Shown here one piece after another: positions 42,301 through 55,149 of a stretch of DNA of 64,000 bases. This DNA comes from Codonopsis lanceolata (lineage: Eukaryota > Streptophyta > Magnoliopsida > Asterales > Campanulaceae): assembly GCA_013146195.2 (NCBI GenBank), contig CM028378.1, positions 88,284,295 to 88,348,294 on the forward strand, in the 5' to 3' direction. Numbering within the stretch: the first letter of the stretch is position 1; each line of letters starts with the position of its first letter. The translations under genes were made by a program, and so were the position numbers. The notes under the pieces were generated by a model, which saw only the letters and a program-made list of their open reading frames with translations, was not told the DNA's origin and did not search any database.

Positions 42301-45300
42301 AGCAGTACTGAAGTTCAACTTCGTACCCAAAGCCTCCTGCAAAGAATGCCAAAACCTCGAAGTAAATCTGGGGTCCCTATCTGACACAATGCTAACCGGT
42401 ACACCATGTAATCTAACAATCTCCTGAATGTACAACGCTGCCAACTGGCTCAAACTGTAAGAAATCGCAATAGGAATAAAATGAGAAGATTTAGTTAACC
42501 TATCAACGACAATCCAAACTGCATCAAAGCCTCTACGAGTATGTGGCAACCCTGTAACAAAATCCATGGTAATATGCTCCCACTTCCACTCCGGAATCTC
42601 AAGTGGCTGAAGCAAACCGGCAGGTCTCTGGTGCTCAGTCTTAACCTGCTGACACGTCAAACATCTAGAAACATACTCAGCTATCTCCCTCTTCATACCA
42701 TTCCACCAAAACTGCCTCTTCAAGTCACGGTACATCTTAGTACTACCCGGATGTATCGTATACTTGGCCTTGTGAGCCTCATCAAGAACTATACGTTTCA
42801 CTCCATCGGAAGAAGTAACGCAAACCCTATTCTGAAATGTCAAGATCCCATCACTGCTTATCGCGAACTTGGGTGTATTATTCTCACCCAATCAATCGAT
42901 AATCTTCCTCAAATCCGGATCAGTAGCTTGAGCTTCCTTGATCAACCCAAACAAAACAGGTGTAGCACTAACACTAGCAAAGAGAGCACTATGCTCACTC
43001 ACAACAGGACTCCATTCACGGACATCCTCAAGCATCTTCCATTCCCTCATCATCAAACATGACATGTAGGATCTCCTACTCAAACCATCCGCAACTACAT
43101 TCGCTTTCCCTGAATGGTATAAGATAGTACAATCGTGATCCTTAAGCTTTTCCATCCATCGCCTCGGTCTCATATTCAACTCCTTTTGTGAGAAAAGGTA
43201 TTTCAGACTCTTATGAACCGTATACACCTCAAACTTAGCTCCATATAGATAGTGTTTCCACTTGTGTCGGATAATTCTGCTCATATGATGACAACTTCCT
43301 AGAAGCATAGGCAATAACCTTCCCGTTCTGCATAAGCACACAACCCAAACCTTCTAACGAAGCATCACTATAAACCACGAAGTTATCACAACCACTAGGT
43401 AATGCTAAAATAGGAGCTGTAGTCAATCTCCTCTTCAATTCCTGGAAACTAGCCTCGCACTTGTCACTCCAAATAAAAGCAGACTTCTTCTGAGTAAGAT
43501 TCGTCATAGGAGTAGAAATCTTGGAAAATTCCTCAATGAACCTACGGTAATAACCCGCCAAGCCCAAGAAACTACGGACTTCGGTTACCGTACTAGGAGT
43601 CTTCCACTTGGTAACAGCCTCAACCTTTGATGGATCCACCGCGATACCATCACTAGACACAACATGCCCAAGAAAAGCAACTTGTTCTAGCCAAAAAGCA
43701 CACTTGCTAAACTTAGCAAAAAGTTGTTTCTTATGCAACACAGAAAGAACCTCTCTCAAATGATTCTCATGCTCCTCTCATGACTTTGAGTACACGAGGA
43801 TATCATCAATGAACACCACTACAAAACAATCAAGGTACTCATGAAACACCCTATTCATCAAGTCCATGAAAACGGCAGGCGCGTTTGTCAAACCAAAAGG
43901 CATCACAACAAACTCATAATGGTCATAACGCGTACGAAAGGCTGTCTTCGGGACATCCTCCGCCCAAACCCTCAACTGGTGGTAATCACTCCTCAAGTCT
44001 AACTTGGAATACACAATAGACCCCTAAAGCTGATCAAAGAGATCATCAATGTGAGGTAAGGGGTACTTATTCTTCATAGTAACCTGGTTCAACTGACAAT
44101 AGTCAATCGACAACCGCAAACTACCATCCTTCTTCTTCACAAATAACACCGGTGCACCCCACGGAGACACACTCGGTTTAATAAACTCCCTATCAAGAAG
44201 TTCCTGCAACTGCTACTTCAACTCTCTCAACTCAGCTGGAGCCATCCTATAAGGTGCTCTAGAAATATGTGAAGTTCCTGGCAATAGCTCAATGCAAAAC
44301 TCTAACTCTTGGTCGGGAGGTAATGCATAATCAGTCGAAAAAACATCCGGAAATTCATTAACTACCGGTACATCTTCTAAATTAGCAGTAGACATGCTAG
44401 TATCAATCACACAATCAATATAACCCGTACACCCCTGAGATAGAAGTTTCCTAGCCCGCAAAGCAGAAATAACATGTATACCATTCATAGCATGATCACC
44501 CGTAAATACAAACTCCGGAATACTGGGCATGGCAAAAGTAACCCTCTTGTGACGGCAATCTATTAAAGCATGGTAAACACAAAGCCAATCCATACCCAAT
44601 ATCACATCAAAATCTCGGATAGGCAACACTACCAAATCCGCAAGCAAAACCCGATCACATACAAGTACATCATAACTCCTATAGACTTCTGACGCCAACA
44701 TACAATCACCCAACGGTGTAGACACCTCAAGAACATAAGGCAACTGAGCAGGCAGTACACATAAATGATCTATAAAATGTGATGCGACATAAGAATGTGT
44801 AGACCCCGGATCTATAAGAACTCGAGCTCTATGACCGAAAATTGAGAGAATACCTCCAATCACTGAAGTAGACTCCGGAACACCACGTTGATCAAGCGCG
44901 AAAACACGAGCTTGTGCCTTAGGACGCCCATCACTATCCTTCTTGTTCCCTGACTGCTGAATGGAGCCCATTGACTGACTAACACCAGCCTTAGGACAAT
45001 CTCTCCTTTGATGGTTCGGATCACCACACAAGAAGCACCTGTCATTCTTGGCCCAACACCTCTCAGCCGGATGACCCGGTCGATTACAAAAAGAACAAGT
45101 CGCGACATTAACCCTCTGACTCTGCTGCCCCTGAGAAGATGGAGCATGACTATCACGATTATCAGACGGACGCCTAGACTGTCTCTCAGACTGCTGCTTA
45201 CTCTGGCCACCGTTGCGACGGTTGCCTTGATAACCTGACCGATTCCCTGAATGTTGACCTCTCCCAGAATGTTGCGAGGTCACTTGCGATGACTGCTGCT

Positions 45301-46133
45301 GTTGTGAAGACTGCACAGAAGGCTTCTGCCTGTGCTCCTCAATATCTCTCTCTATCTCATAGGCACGATCTACCGCACCCCGATAATCTGCCAACTGAAG
45401 CCTCCTGAACTCGGTCTTCAAACCCTTAACAAACTTGAGAACTCTCTGGGACTCATCTGGTGCAAGATGTGCACAATACCGCGATAACTCAGTGAACTTA
45501 GACGAATACTGAGCTACAGACATAGAACCCTGCTCCAAATCCTGGAACTCATTCTCTCTCCTCTGCCTCACTACCATCGGCACATAAGAAGCCCTGAACT
45601 CCCTCTTGAAGTCAGGCCACACTCTAGGAACCCGATTCAGATTCCAGCTAGCAAGCAAGACTTTCCACCAATGGTTGGCGGCTCCCCTCAGCTTATACAC
45701 CGCCAATATAACCTTCTCTTCCTGAGTGCAGTCCAGAGCTGCAAAGATCTTTTCTAAGTCCTCTAGCCATAACTCAGCAATACTAGCATCAGACTCTCCC
45801 TCGAAAGATGGAGGTTTCATCTTTAAGAATCTCTCCAAAATAGTGTTGTTCCTTACGCTAGGATCAACATGCACATCATTATGAGGCGGCGGCTCCCTCA
45901 CCTCTGGTTCTGGTGGTGGTGGTGCTAGAGGTACACCCCGACCTAATCATCCATGGGCCATCTCTGCCATAAATTCCATCATCCGACGGTATATGTCTGC
46001 CATCTGTGCACATCTGTGCATTCGGATCAACCGAATTTTGCGGTGGCGGTAACTCAGCCTCGGGCTCATCCGGGACCTTCCTGGGTCTGCCTCTACCGCG
46101 GCCTACTCCGGCTCCTCCTCTAGGAATCACCAT
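42298..46133 (-). pseudogene. Ty3/Gypsy gag-pol, 3'-truncated in integrase
   Basis: Minus strand from ATG 46133 (MVIPRGGAGVGRGRGRPRK). Gag is followed by two knuckles, CSFCNRPGHPAERC and CFLCGDPNHQRRDC. Protease reads VLIDPGSTHSYVAS. Reverse transcriptase has SPWGAPVLFVKKKDGS, VMPFGLTNAPAVFM and VVVFIDDILVYS; RNase H has VVYSDASLEGLG; integrase has HPGSTKMYRDLKRQFWW, CLTCQQVK and MDFVTGLP, cut at SLQEALGTKLNFSTAF. Stops at about 44211, 44016, 43776 and 42891, a frameshift near 45900 and a deletion of about 40 bp near 43270 inactivate it. A protease DPG replaces the usual DSG/DTG. The long LTR suggests a Tekay/Del-type chromovirus, but the chromodomain region is lost. Confidence 0.9.
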
Positions 46134-46225
46134 CAAACACCTATAAGAATTCACTCGACGTTAGAATTCACACAAAGAACTAACCTACCTAGGCCATGGA
46201 ACCTATCCTGGCCGATAGCTAACCT

Positions 46226-46240
46226 GGCTCTGATACCAAC
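46226..46240 (-). other. Primer-binding site of the Gypsy element
   Basis: Minus strand GTTGGTATCAGAGCC, complementary to initiator tRNA-Met, directly beside the LTR. Confidence 0.85.
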
Positions 46241-47002
46241 TGTGACGACCCGACCCAGACCCCGAGGTGGAATCACGAGTCAAGCCGTCCAAATAGGACT
46301 ACAATTCATGCAAGGACTCAATATAGAAAACGACGTGACGCAACATTGTAGACGTGACGCAACCCAACACCAAAAGGTCGGAATATTTTAAAACTTTTTA
46401 AACCTGATATAACAGTTAAGGACAAGCATACCAATTCATCGGCGACTTTAAACATGTGGACCAGCTAAACAGTTCATGCTATAACACTAAATAGTTCATG
46501 CTATAACACCTCAACGGCTAAACATGCCGGAGAAACAACATAAGTAAATAAGAGCAAATGTGATGCTCAGCGGAAGACTTTAAACATGTGGACCAACTAC
46601 ATCTATACAAGGCTCGGCGTACATGCGCCGACACTCAAAATAGAATACAAGTTACTACAAGTAATAGACATAAAGATAACAAGTTCAAGTTCCTAAAAGC
46701 AAAGTCTAAATGACTTGCTATACCCAACGTCCTTTCAAAAGAGAAAAACAGAAGGACATCTATATAACAACCTCGTCGCGAGTAATCTCGGACAAGCACG
46801 AACTCTGCAACGCCTCAACGGGAAGGACCTGGACGGCTTGGATCTAAAGTAGTAAAAGGGAGGGGGTAAGTCATAAAGACTTTGTGAGCTAACAATTATG
46901 CATGACATGGCATCATGCAACATACATAGCAAGATATCATCATTAATATCAAGTCAATCAAAACATTCACTTATATAAACACTTAGTTCACATATCCATG
47001 GT

Positions 47003-50000
47003 CAGAGATGTTAATAGGGCCGAGAACCGTAGGTCCGAACCTTTTAAACCGGGATTTTTCAGGGTTAGGTTTCGAAAATTACGGGCCGTTTAGTAATCGG
47101 GCTAAACGGGTTGGCCCTACAAGTTTGCGTTTTTTTGGCGGGTTGGACCGATAGGTTTCGGTTTGCCCGACGGTTTAAGGCTTTTGGAAAAAAAAAAGAA
47201 GAGGAAATAAATAAAATAATTAAGAGGAAGTCGGGACTCATGAAGTCAAAGACTCAAAACTTAACCTAATTCACAAAGAGAGATTTAGAGAGCACTGAGC
47301 AGAGACAGAGAGCAAGGCGGCGAAATGGCCGAAGAGACGAACTGAGCAAACGACCGAGTCACCCTCACCCACGACCTAGACCAGTCAGGCATTCCGTCAC
47401 TCCGGCAGTCCGGCGTCGCCCATTCGCCAACGTCACTCGTCTCGTCACTGGTCAAGCTTCATCAATCATCACTCTCCGTCATTCCGTCATCTCACAGTCA
47501 CAGAGTCACAGTCTCAGATCAGTAGTCACTCGTCCTTGTCAGTCGTCCCTGTCGGTTGTCGCGGTGTCGCCGACTCGCCGTCCGTCGACCATTGAGGTCG
47601 CCAATTATCGACATTCGATCCTCAGTTCCTCACTCCTTTCAAACTGTAAGTAATTAAGCCCTAATTTATAAATGTTAATTATGAAATTTCTTGTGAGTTC
47701 AGTCCTTCTCCAGAACAGAATCCAGATCCTAGGCTCGATTTTGGAATCCTTTACTCGTTAGTAATTAGTAATTTAATTTTGTATGGACTGTTTAATTTAG
47801 TATGAACTATGAAGCTTTTACTCGTTAGAAGGACTTGTAAGCTTTAAACTGTAATTTCTTGTTGTTGGTTACTTGGTTTAAATTGTTCATTATTTGGAAC
47901 TCTTCATTATTCATTTATTTGTAAGCTTCAAACGGTCAGTGACTCTGTCTCTGTGACTGTGAGCAACTGAGCAGTGAGCAGTGAGCAGTGAGTTATGAGT
48001 AATGTGAATGTCGCACTGAGCAGGCCTGGGAAAATAATTTCTTGTTGTTGGTTACTTGGTTTAAGTAACTTCTTGTGAGTCCTCGGCTTGTGGTGGATTT
48101 CGATTTCTAATTTGGTTTCTTAAATCAGGGAAATGATTTCTAATTTGATTTATAATTTTCTTCTAAAATTTATATCTTCAATACTTTTTTGGAATTGCAG
48201 TATCCCATGGATTTTCAAAATCGATTACTTGATGTTGATGATGATGATTTGGAGATTCTGGAATCTAGGACTCCTACTCCTACTCCTACCAGTAACATCA
48301 ATGTGGATGGTCATGGAGATGGACAGGGTAGTTCTAGCAAATCTAAGAAGCCCCCCAAAAGGTCAAGTGCAAGCACATCTGATTGTTGGAAGTATTTTAC
48401 TATGCCTAGTAATGGTAAGGCATCATGCAAAGGCTGTGGGAAAGAATATAGTAGGGTTGATTCTACATATGGGACTTCTACTCTTACACGACATGTCGGT
48501 GCTTGTCTGAAGACTACCAAATACAAAGATATGAAGTCAATGTTCTTAGACAGTGAATGTAAATTGAGAGCTTAAAAAATTGAGCAAAAGAAGGTACGTG
48601 AGCTTCTTTCTATGGCAATTGTTTCACATGATCTCCCTCTTTCCTTTGTTGAGTACAAATGGGTTAGAGCATTGCTTAGTTATATGAATCATGATTACAA
48701 ACACATTAGTAGATTAACGGCTACTAATGATATCATGAAAATGTATTGTCTTGAAAAAGAGAAATTGAAGCGTGCCATGATGGATAGCCCTGGAAGAATT
48801 TGTTTAACCTCTGATTGTTGGACTGCTTGTACTAGTGAGGGTTATATTTGTATTACAGCTCACTTTATTGATTGTGATTGGAAGTTAAATAGTAAGATAT
48901 TGTCTTTTTGTAAAATGGAGCCTCCGCATACTGGGTGGGAATTGGCAAGTAAGGTGTATGATAGCTTGAAAGAATGGGGAATTGAAAAGAAAATATTCTC
49001 TCTTACTTTGGATAATGCTTCTGCCAATGATTGTATGCAAGATATCTTGAGGGATAAACTTTATTTTCATGAGAGTCTTTTATGCAATGGTAAATTTTTT
49101 CATGTGAGATGCTGTGCTCATATCTTGAATATTATTGTTCAAGAAGGTTTGAAAGTTGCGAATGAAGCTGTGAAAAAGATAAGAGAGAGTATTAAATATG
49201 TCAAGGCATCAGAGGGAAGGATGAAAGTTTTTCTTGAATGTGTTAGTAAAGTTGGTGGCACTGACACTAAGATGGGTTTGCGCTTGGATGTATCCACTAG
49301 ATGGAATTCTACTTACACAATGCTTGAAAGTGCACTTAAATATCAACGTGCTTTTAATAGTCTTAAATTAAATTGGTTGATAAAAATTATAAGTTTGCTC
49401 CAACAAGTGAAGAATGGAAAAAAAGGGAGAAAATGTGTGAGTTCTTGAACCCATTTAATGAGATGACAAATTTAATTTCTGGTTCATCTTATCCAACCTC
49501 CAACATGTACTTCATGCAAGTATAGAAAATTGAGTGCTTTCTCAGAGCACATGTGAATTGTGAAGATGAAGAGATTAAGAACATGGCTAAGCAAATGATT
49601 GTAAAGTGTGAGAAGTATTGGAATGATTATAGCTATATTCTTGCGTTTGGGTCGGTGTTTGACCCTCGGGCAAAGTTGGGAATGTTAACGTTTTGTTACT
49701 CCGATCTTGATCAAAGAAATTACCATGAAAAGGTTGATCGTATTACAAGTAATTTGCAAATGCTTTTCAATGATTATACAAAATTGTGGGGCTCAACTGA
49801 ACCAAGACCAAGTGCAAGTAATTCAGCCTCACAATCTTTTGCTACACGTACTACAACTGTCAAATCTAGGACGGGATATAAAGTAAGTATTTTTTATATA
49901 TATAATTTGTTAATTCTCTATTAGTATTTACCAATTGTAGGATGTTATGTTACTACTTACTACTTATTTAAGTTATTTGTTGTTTCTAACCCAATCATTT

Positions 50001-50921
50001 ATTTATTTTATTTTGTTAAGGCTGTAGTACCTTGGCAAACTTCACCGAATCTCTGAAGTGAAAAGTCGGAATTGGAACAATATTTGGATGAACCTGCATT
50101 AGACTATTATTCAGATTTGGATGTTTTGGAGTATTGGAAAAATAACAAGAAACGATTTCCAGTATTAACTGTTATGGCTTGTGATATACTAAGCATTCCT
50201 ATCACGACTGTGGCATCCGAGTCTGCTTTTAGCATTGGTGCTTGCGTTCTTAATAAATATAGAAGTCGTCTTGTTGGTGATCATGTGCAAGCCATTATTT
50301 GTACTCGTAGTTGGCTACAAGGTTTTGCTTACGGTAATAATTTTATATTTTTACATTAGTATTTGATTTAAATAGTTGATTGTATTAACTTTTGAGTTGT
50401 GATTATCAATTAATTTTTGTTATTCTATTTATTGTAGATGAAGATGATTCGAAAGAAGATACCGATACGTTCTCAATTCAAGGCTCGGTATCAAATGTGG
50501 TTGAAGACTAAATGTGGATGTGGTTGAACACCGAAGAATGAAGTTGTACTTTTTAGTTTTTAACTTGTAAAACTTGGAGTTTTTTAAGTTTGTTTGTGTT
50601 TTGATGTTGTTGTGTTGACTCGTTATAACTTGTATGACTCATTTGAGACTTTGGGTCATTTTGTTTTGGATTGTGTGCTTGTTGAATGTTGATTATTGGT
50701 TCATTGTCACTTGTCCGTTAATTTTTTGATTTCGAATCCTATATATATATATATATATTAAGTTTTTTTTTTATTTTAGTTAGGTGGAACCCGTTAGTGA
50801 CCCGTTTAAAACCGAAACCGAGAAAGGTAGGTCTAGGTTTGCATTTTCAGCGGACCGATTAGGGACCGAAACCGACAGGGCTAGACCGAAACCGACAGGG
50901 CTGGACCGATTAACATCTCTA
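47003..50921 (+). mobile_element. hAT DNA transposon with transposase relic (3.9 kb)
   Basis: Octamers TCCATGGT (46995-47002) and TCTATGGT (50922-50929) flank inverted ends CAGAGATGTTAAT and the inverse of ATTAACATCTCTA. Both subterminal regions are rich in AAACCG / CCGAAACCG motifs, with a direct duplication at 50865-50908. It carries a broken BED-finger hAT transposase and interrupts the Gypsy LTR. Confidence 0.92.
48207..50511 (+). pseudogene. hAT transposase (BED finger, hAT dimerisation domain), broken
   Basis: The ATG at 48207 lies six bp after an acceptor-like TGCAG, so a 5' non-coding exon is likely. An acidic N-terminus precedes a BED-type zinc finger (CKGCGKEY, then STLTRHVGAC). 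The RNase H-like core follows (LTSDCWTACTSEGYICITAH, FSLTLDNASANDC, RCCAHILNIIVQEGL, DVSTRWNSTY). The C-terminal dimerisation region reads DVLEYWKNNKKRFPVL and PITTVASESAFS. Introns at 49883-50020 and 50334-50437 have GT-AG ends, with the stop at 50509-50511. Breaks are TAA at 48573, a frameshift near 49375, TAG at about 49524 and TGA at about 50054. All three stops fit C-to-T or G-to-A changes. Confidence 0.92.
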
Positions 50922-53403
50922 TCTATGGTAGCACATTGGTTTCACATAAGTGCTATAAAGTAAATCACATATAAAGAGGATATGTTATAGAACCGGTGCC
51001 GCTTCGTAGCTCCTGCAATACAAGTGTTAACTTTATCGTGCCAGAGATACCCGTGCTTGGGGTATCAAAGTGCCGAGAACACCTTGGTCATATAGACATG
51101 CCAAAGCGCACCTTTTGATTACGACAAAGGGGCTACTTCCCCACTGCGGCCCACAGTGGAGGGGTGTGTGATAAATCTGGTATGACAACCCATCACTATC
51201 ACGAATCCCATAACTCGTGACGGCGATGCACTGTCTCACCATCGACTCAACCAAATATGCCAGCTGGACTAATGCAATGCCAAGTAGATGTTTACTCGTC
51301 ATATAAACCCATACAAGGAACAAGTTCGACAAGAGCGAACTTATTCAACAAGTAGGTGTTTACTCATTATGGAATCAAATAGGAATTCGACAAGAGCGAA
51401 TTCAACATGTCAAATAGATATATCATTCTACAACATGCTCTCGATTATGCATTTATTTAACACAATCATATAAACCGCATAAGAACTCAATTGAGTCTCA
51501 TAAGCACACACATCAAACATGCACCTCAATTCATCCCAAAGTCATGTAAGCTAATACATTAGTCTAACGAACTACAAATGTCGTAGGGATTGAATGTAGA
51601 GTCGGTATTGTTCAATAACTCCCTAAACTCAACTCCGATGAGTCATTCCTAAAAGTGCCACCAAGTAAAGCATAGATACTATATGCATCCCATTGCTCTT
51701 TTCTATGTTCTCTGTTCATTTAGAACATAATAAACAAGCCATTCATGACCTTAAACTAGCCATAAACCAATTCTCGAGTTTGAAACACTAGAATAGTCGA
51801 TTTTGTTAAACCTACAATTGAAATTTATTCTTTAACAAGAGTTGTTCCTAAGCACATTTAGAACATCATTCATGCTTTACACAAAGTCAAAATCATAACT
51901 TCACATGAAAATTTAAGCCTCAAAAACTTACTAACTTTTCACAAGATGAATTGAAGAATTCTACTTTACTAGAAGTCTTCCTAAGCATGTTTAGAACAAC
52001 TATAATGAAGGAAGCATGTTATTTTATTGAACATAAAAATCTAGGAATTGAAAACTCACCTTAAACCTATGAATGATGGATGAAAGCAATAACAAACTAA
52101 TGATTGTAAAAGAGGAGGGCAAGGCCTTCGATTCGGCGGTCTCGGATCACCAATCGGGTTACCGGAGCTCCGGCAAATGGTCACATAAGTGAAGGAGCTT
52201 CTCAAGAACGAAAATGGTGAAGTGTATTAAGCAAATGGAGGTTGAAGATCACAAATGGCTGACAAGGGGCTTTTATATGGTTCAAGAAGACCATAATCCA
52301 AGTGAAAGGTATTATTAGGCTTCCTATTGGCCAAGGCTTGCAAGCCTTTGATAACAATTCATCCAAGGGCTTAGAAGGCTTAGACTAGGGTCAATAAAGG
52401 TGTACTAAGTCACCAAAGACGGCCAAGGGGCAAGGGCATTGAAGAATTCAACCAAAAACTCACCAGAATCCCGTATTTGTGATTTCTGGACAAAGCGGTC
52501 GCATGGTTGAGATCCATGCTAGCGCTTCAACTGTTCATGGCCAAAATTCCATTTTGTTGTCACTGGACAGTCGATCTTGTAAAATCGACCATAAACCTCT
52601 CACAACTCCAAATTAGGTGATTATTGATTTTTATGAAACTAGACTCATTAAAATATATTTTAGCATTTTAAATGACTCAATTTGGACTTATATTCATCAA
52701 AATAAGGTTACTACAAAATCAAGTACATAAGCTGATTTCCTGAAAACAGAATTCTGGCACAGCCGTAAGTCAAGACCTAAATTAGGTACTTAGACACCTT
52801 GGAAAATTACCAAATTTTACAGGGAGTATCTTAACATATGTAGGTAAAACAAACTAAATTTTTATAAAATTCTCTTTAGTAGATTGGTACCAAAATTTTC
52901 CCGAAGTTCGCCCAAAAACAGGACTGAATATGTGAAGTAATATGTTGGTCATCTTATTTCCAAATGCAACAAGTCTATGAACATTGATTGTGCAAGCATG
53001 AAAAATACTAGTACACTTGGTCTAGAACTTAAATGAACTTCTCGCAAGTTGAAAACATAACAATACAAGCAATGAAGGCAAACCCGAGAAACCCTAAGAC
53101 TCAAACGAAGCAACAATGCTTCTAAACTCTCAACCATACATACTATGATCAAGATTAATGTTATAAGTCATATATGCAAGGTACTAAGACTCCAATGGGA
53201 CTTAGTTAAGTGTAAACATGCTAAGATGAACACTCAAAGCATTAACGACAAAGCATGCAAAGCATAGAAGACATTCAAACGACTATGATCGTAACCAACC
53301 CAATGCAAGCATAATATGAACAATATGAACTCTCTAACATGTTAAGGCATACGTTAAGCATGTTAAAATGATGTTATACATGTAATGGGTTTGGGTTCTC
53401 GCA

Positions 53404-53811
53404 GTCATTGTTATGGGTAGGGAGAGAGAGGGTGGGGGACGGTGTGTGTATGTGAGAGAGAGAGAGAGAGTTTATGTAACAAACATAACGGGTATTTTTG
53501 GGTTTTCAGAAAAAAAATTATATGGTTCATTCAAAAAATCAGACGGGGTGACTAACGTGATATTTTTTGTAAAATAAAATTATCAAATAATGAAAAAACA
53601 TAGTATAGTGAGCTTAGTGGATTTTTTGCAATAGTAGAGTGACCAAATTGAGAAATAAGCCATCTATTTTCCACTTTTAACTTAAGAACGATGAAGTTGT
53701 AATGTAAAGGGTGTTATGTGCAATTGAGTTAAACTTCTATACGAGGGTGTCAATTGTCTTAATGATACAATAGAGGGGACACATGTATCTTTTCTGTTCG
53801 TTGGTTAGTAG
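53404..53811. other. Intergenic DNA
   Basis: A (GA)n tract at 53454-53470 and a half MITE-like segment with GGGTGACTAACGTGATATTT. No gene. GTTAGTAG at the right end is the hAT target duplication. Confidence 0.4.
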
Positions 53812-54452
53812 TAGGGGTGTAAATCGAAACCATGCATCGAATCATGGAACCGAACCAAATCAAACAAAACTAGTCGGTTTGGTTCGGTTTTGGTCGAAGA
53901 CGGTTAGGTTTCGATTTCAGTTTCAAAAATTGGAAAACCACCCGGCTCGGTTCGGTTCACGGTTTTTGGTATCGCACCAAACCAAACCAACCGATATATT
54001 TTTATTTATTTATTATATAATATATATATTATATTACATTTATTAACTATTTTGAACCTTTGGATCATCTTACATACATAATCTAGACCTTTGATTAGAG
54101 AGAGAGAGAGACATACTAAATCAAACAAAATTTTGATTGTTGGAGAACTATTATTTCTTCAATTATTTGAGTTTATTTTAAAATTTGTATTATTTTCTTT
54201 ATGATAATTTGTTGTTAGTAGGTTTATTTCCTAATTTTGATGTTAATTCTAAATTAAAATCTTATTTTTATTGTTATTTTTAATGTTAGTTAATTTCATT
54301 AAATTTTTTTTATATAAACCACAAAACCGAAACAAACCAAACCAAACCGAGTGGTTTGGTTCGGTTCGATTTGAGATTTTTGGAACCAATAGGGGCGGTT
54401 CGGTTTGTGGTTTTTGCATAAATCAACCCAAACCGAACCACTTATACCCCTA
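53812..54452. mobile_element. Non-autonomous hAT element (641 bp)
   Basis: A perfect 8-bp duplication GTTAGTAG (53804-53811 and 54453-54460) flanks inverted ends TAGGGGTGTAAATCG and the inverse of CACTTATACCCCTA. Subterminal GGTTCGGTT / AACCGAACC motif arrays make it a relative of 19090-19839. The centre is an AT-rich tract. Confidence 0.9.
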
Positions 54453-54558
54453 GTTAGTAGACTGAGCTGCTGATTGACCAGTTTGTTGACTGAGCTATTG
54501 ATTGATTGGTTAATTTGTTGATCACTTGGTATGCTACTTTTTCCTTGTATTTTATAAA

Positions 54559-54728
54559 AGGCAATGTTATGTACATTTAAAATGCTCACTCAATGTGCAA
54601 TCAAAACACATGTGGTATGTTATGGTTGGTCAGAACATTATTAAGCTAATGACCATAAATTATGTAACCAACCATAACATGTGAAGTGTGTTTCGGGTGT
54701 ACATTTTGAGGGCACATCAACATTGCTC
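54559..54728. mobile_element. Short foldback MITE (~170 bp)
   Basis: Arms GGCAATGTTATGTACATTTA and the inverse of CATTTTGAGGGCACATCAACATTGC, with internal complementary ACACATGTGGTATGTTATGG / CCATAACATGTGAAGTGTG. No clear duplication was identified; superfamily uncertain. Confidence 0.55.
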
Positions 54729-55099
54729 TAGAAAAAAATCAAATGAAATGAAGGTAGAAGAGAATAATATATTCTCTGTCATCAATCTTGAATCTCATTT
54801 TTCTTCTATATGGATGGAGGAAAGTATCCCAAGTGTTATTGTTGAAGGGGGTGAGTTGCTTCTTTGATTCTGCACTTTGATTGCTACTTGCTTAAAAAGG
54901 TTAAACTTAATTAAATATATTCTTATAGATTATTCCTAATTAATAACATGTCTACTATGTGACACGACTTGGGCAACAACATTTTCATCAATAACAAGAG
55001 GGATCTTCCTCCCATCAAAGGAAGATTTCAAACAAGAAAAAATAAATCAGTATTAGTCATATGGTGTGTGTAACTATATATATATATATATACATATAT

Positions 55100-55134
<35 letters not shown>

Positions 55135-55149
55135 ATATGATTCTTTGAA
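54729..55149. other. Intergenic DNA
   Basis: Mixed sequence without a supported gene. An (AT)n microsatellite with ACAT interruptions occupies about 55072-55134. Confidence 0.45.

Larger units (their letters stand above)
46241..53403 (-). repeat. 5' LTR of the Gypsy element, split by a hAT element
   Basis: Plus-orientation ends TGTGACGACC and GGGTTCTCGCA give TG...CA. Without the hAT insert and one duplication copy the LTR is about 3.24 kb. A CCATATAAAAG box on the minus strand (52270-52280) is a likely promoter element. The 46435-46600 part contains direct repeats (AACATGTGGACCA and GTTCATGCTATAACAC). Only this LTR is present, since the other end of the element is deleted. Confidence 0.75.

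Noticed and set aside
42541..43062. 173-residue plus-strand open frame
   Set aside because: Shadow of the Gypsy integrase and RNase H on the minus strand.
48133..48510. 125-residue plus-strand open frame
   Set aside because: Out-of-frame shadow over the BED finger exon of the hAT transposase.
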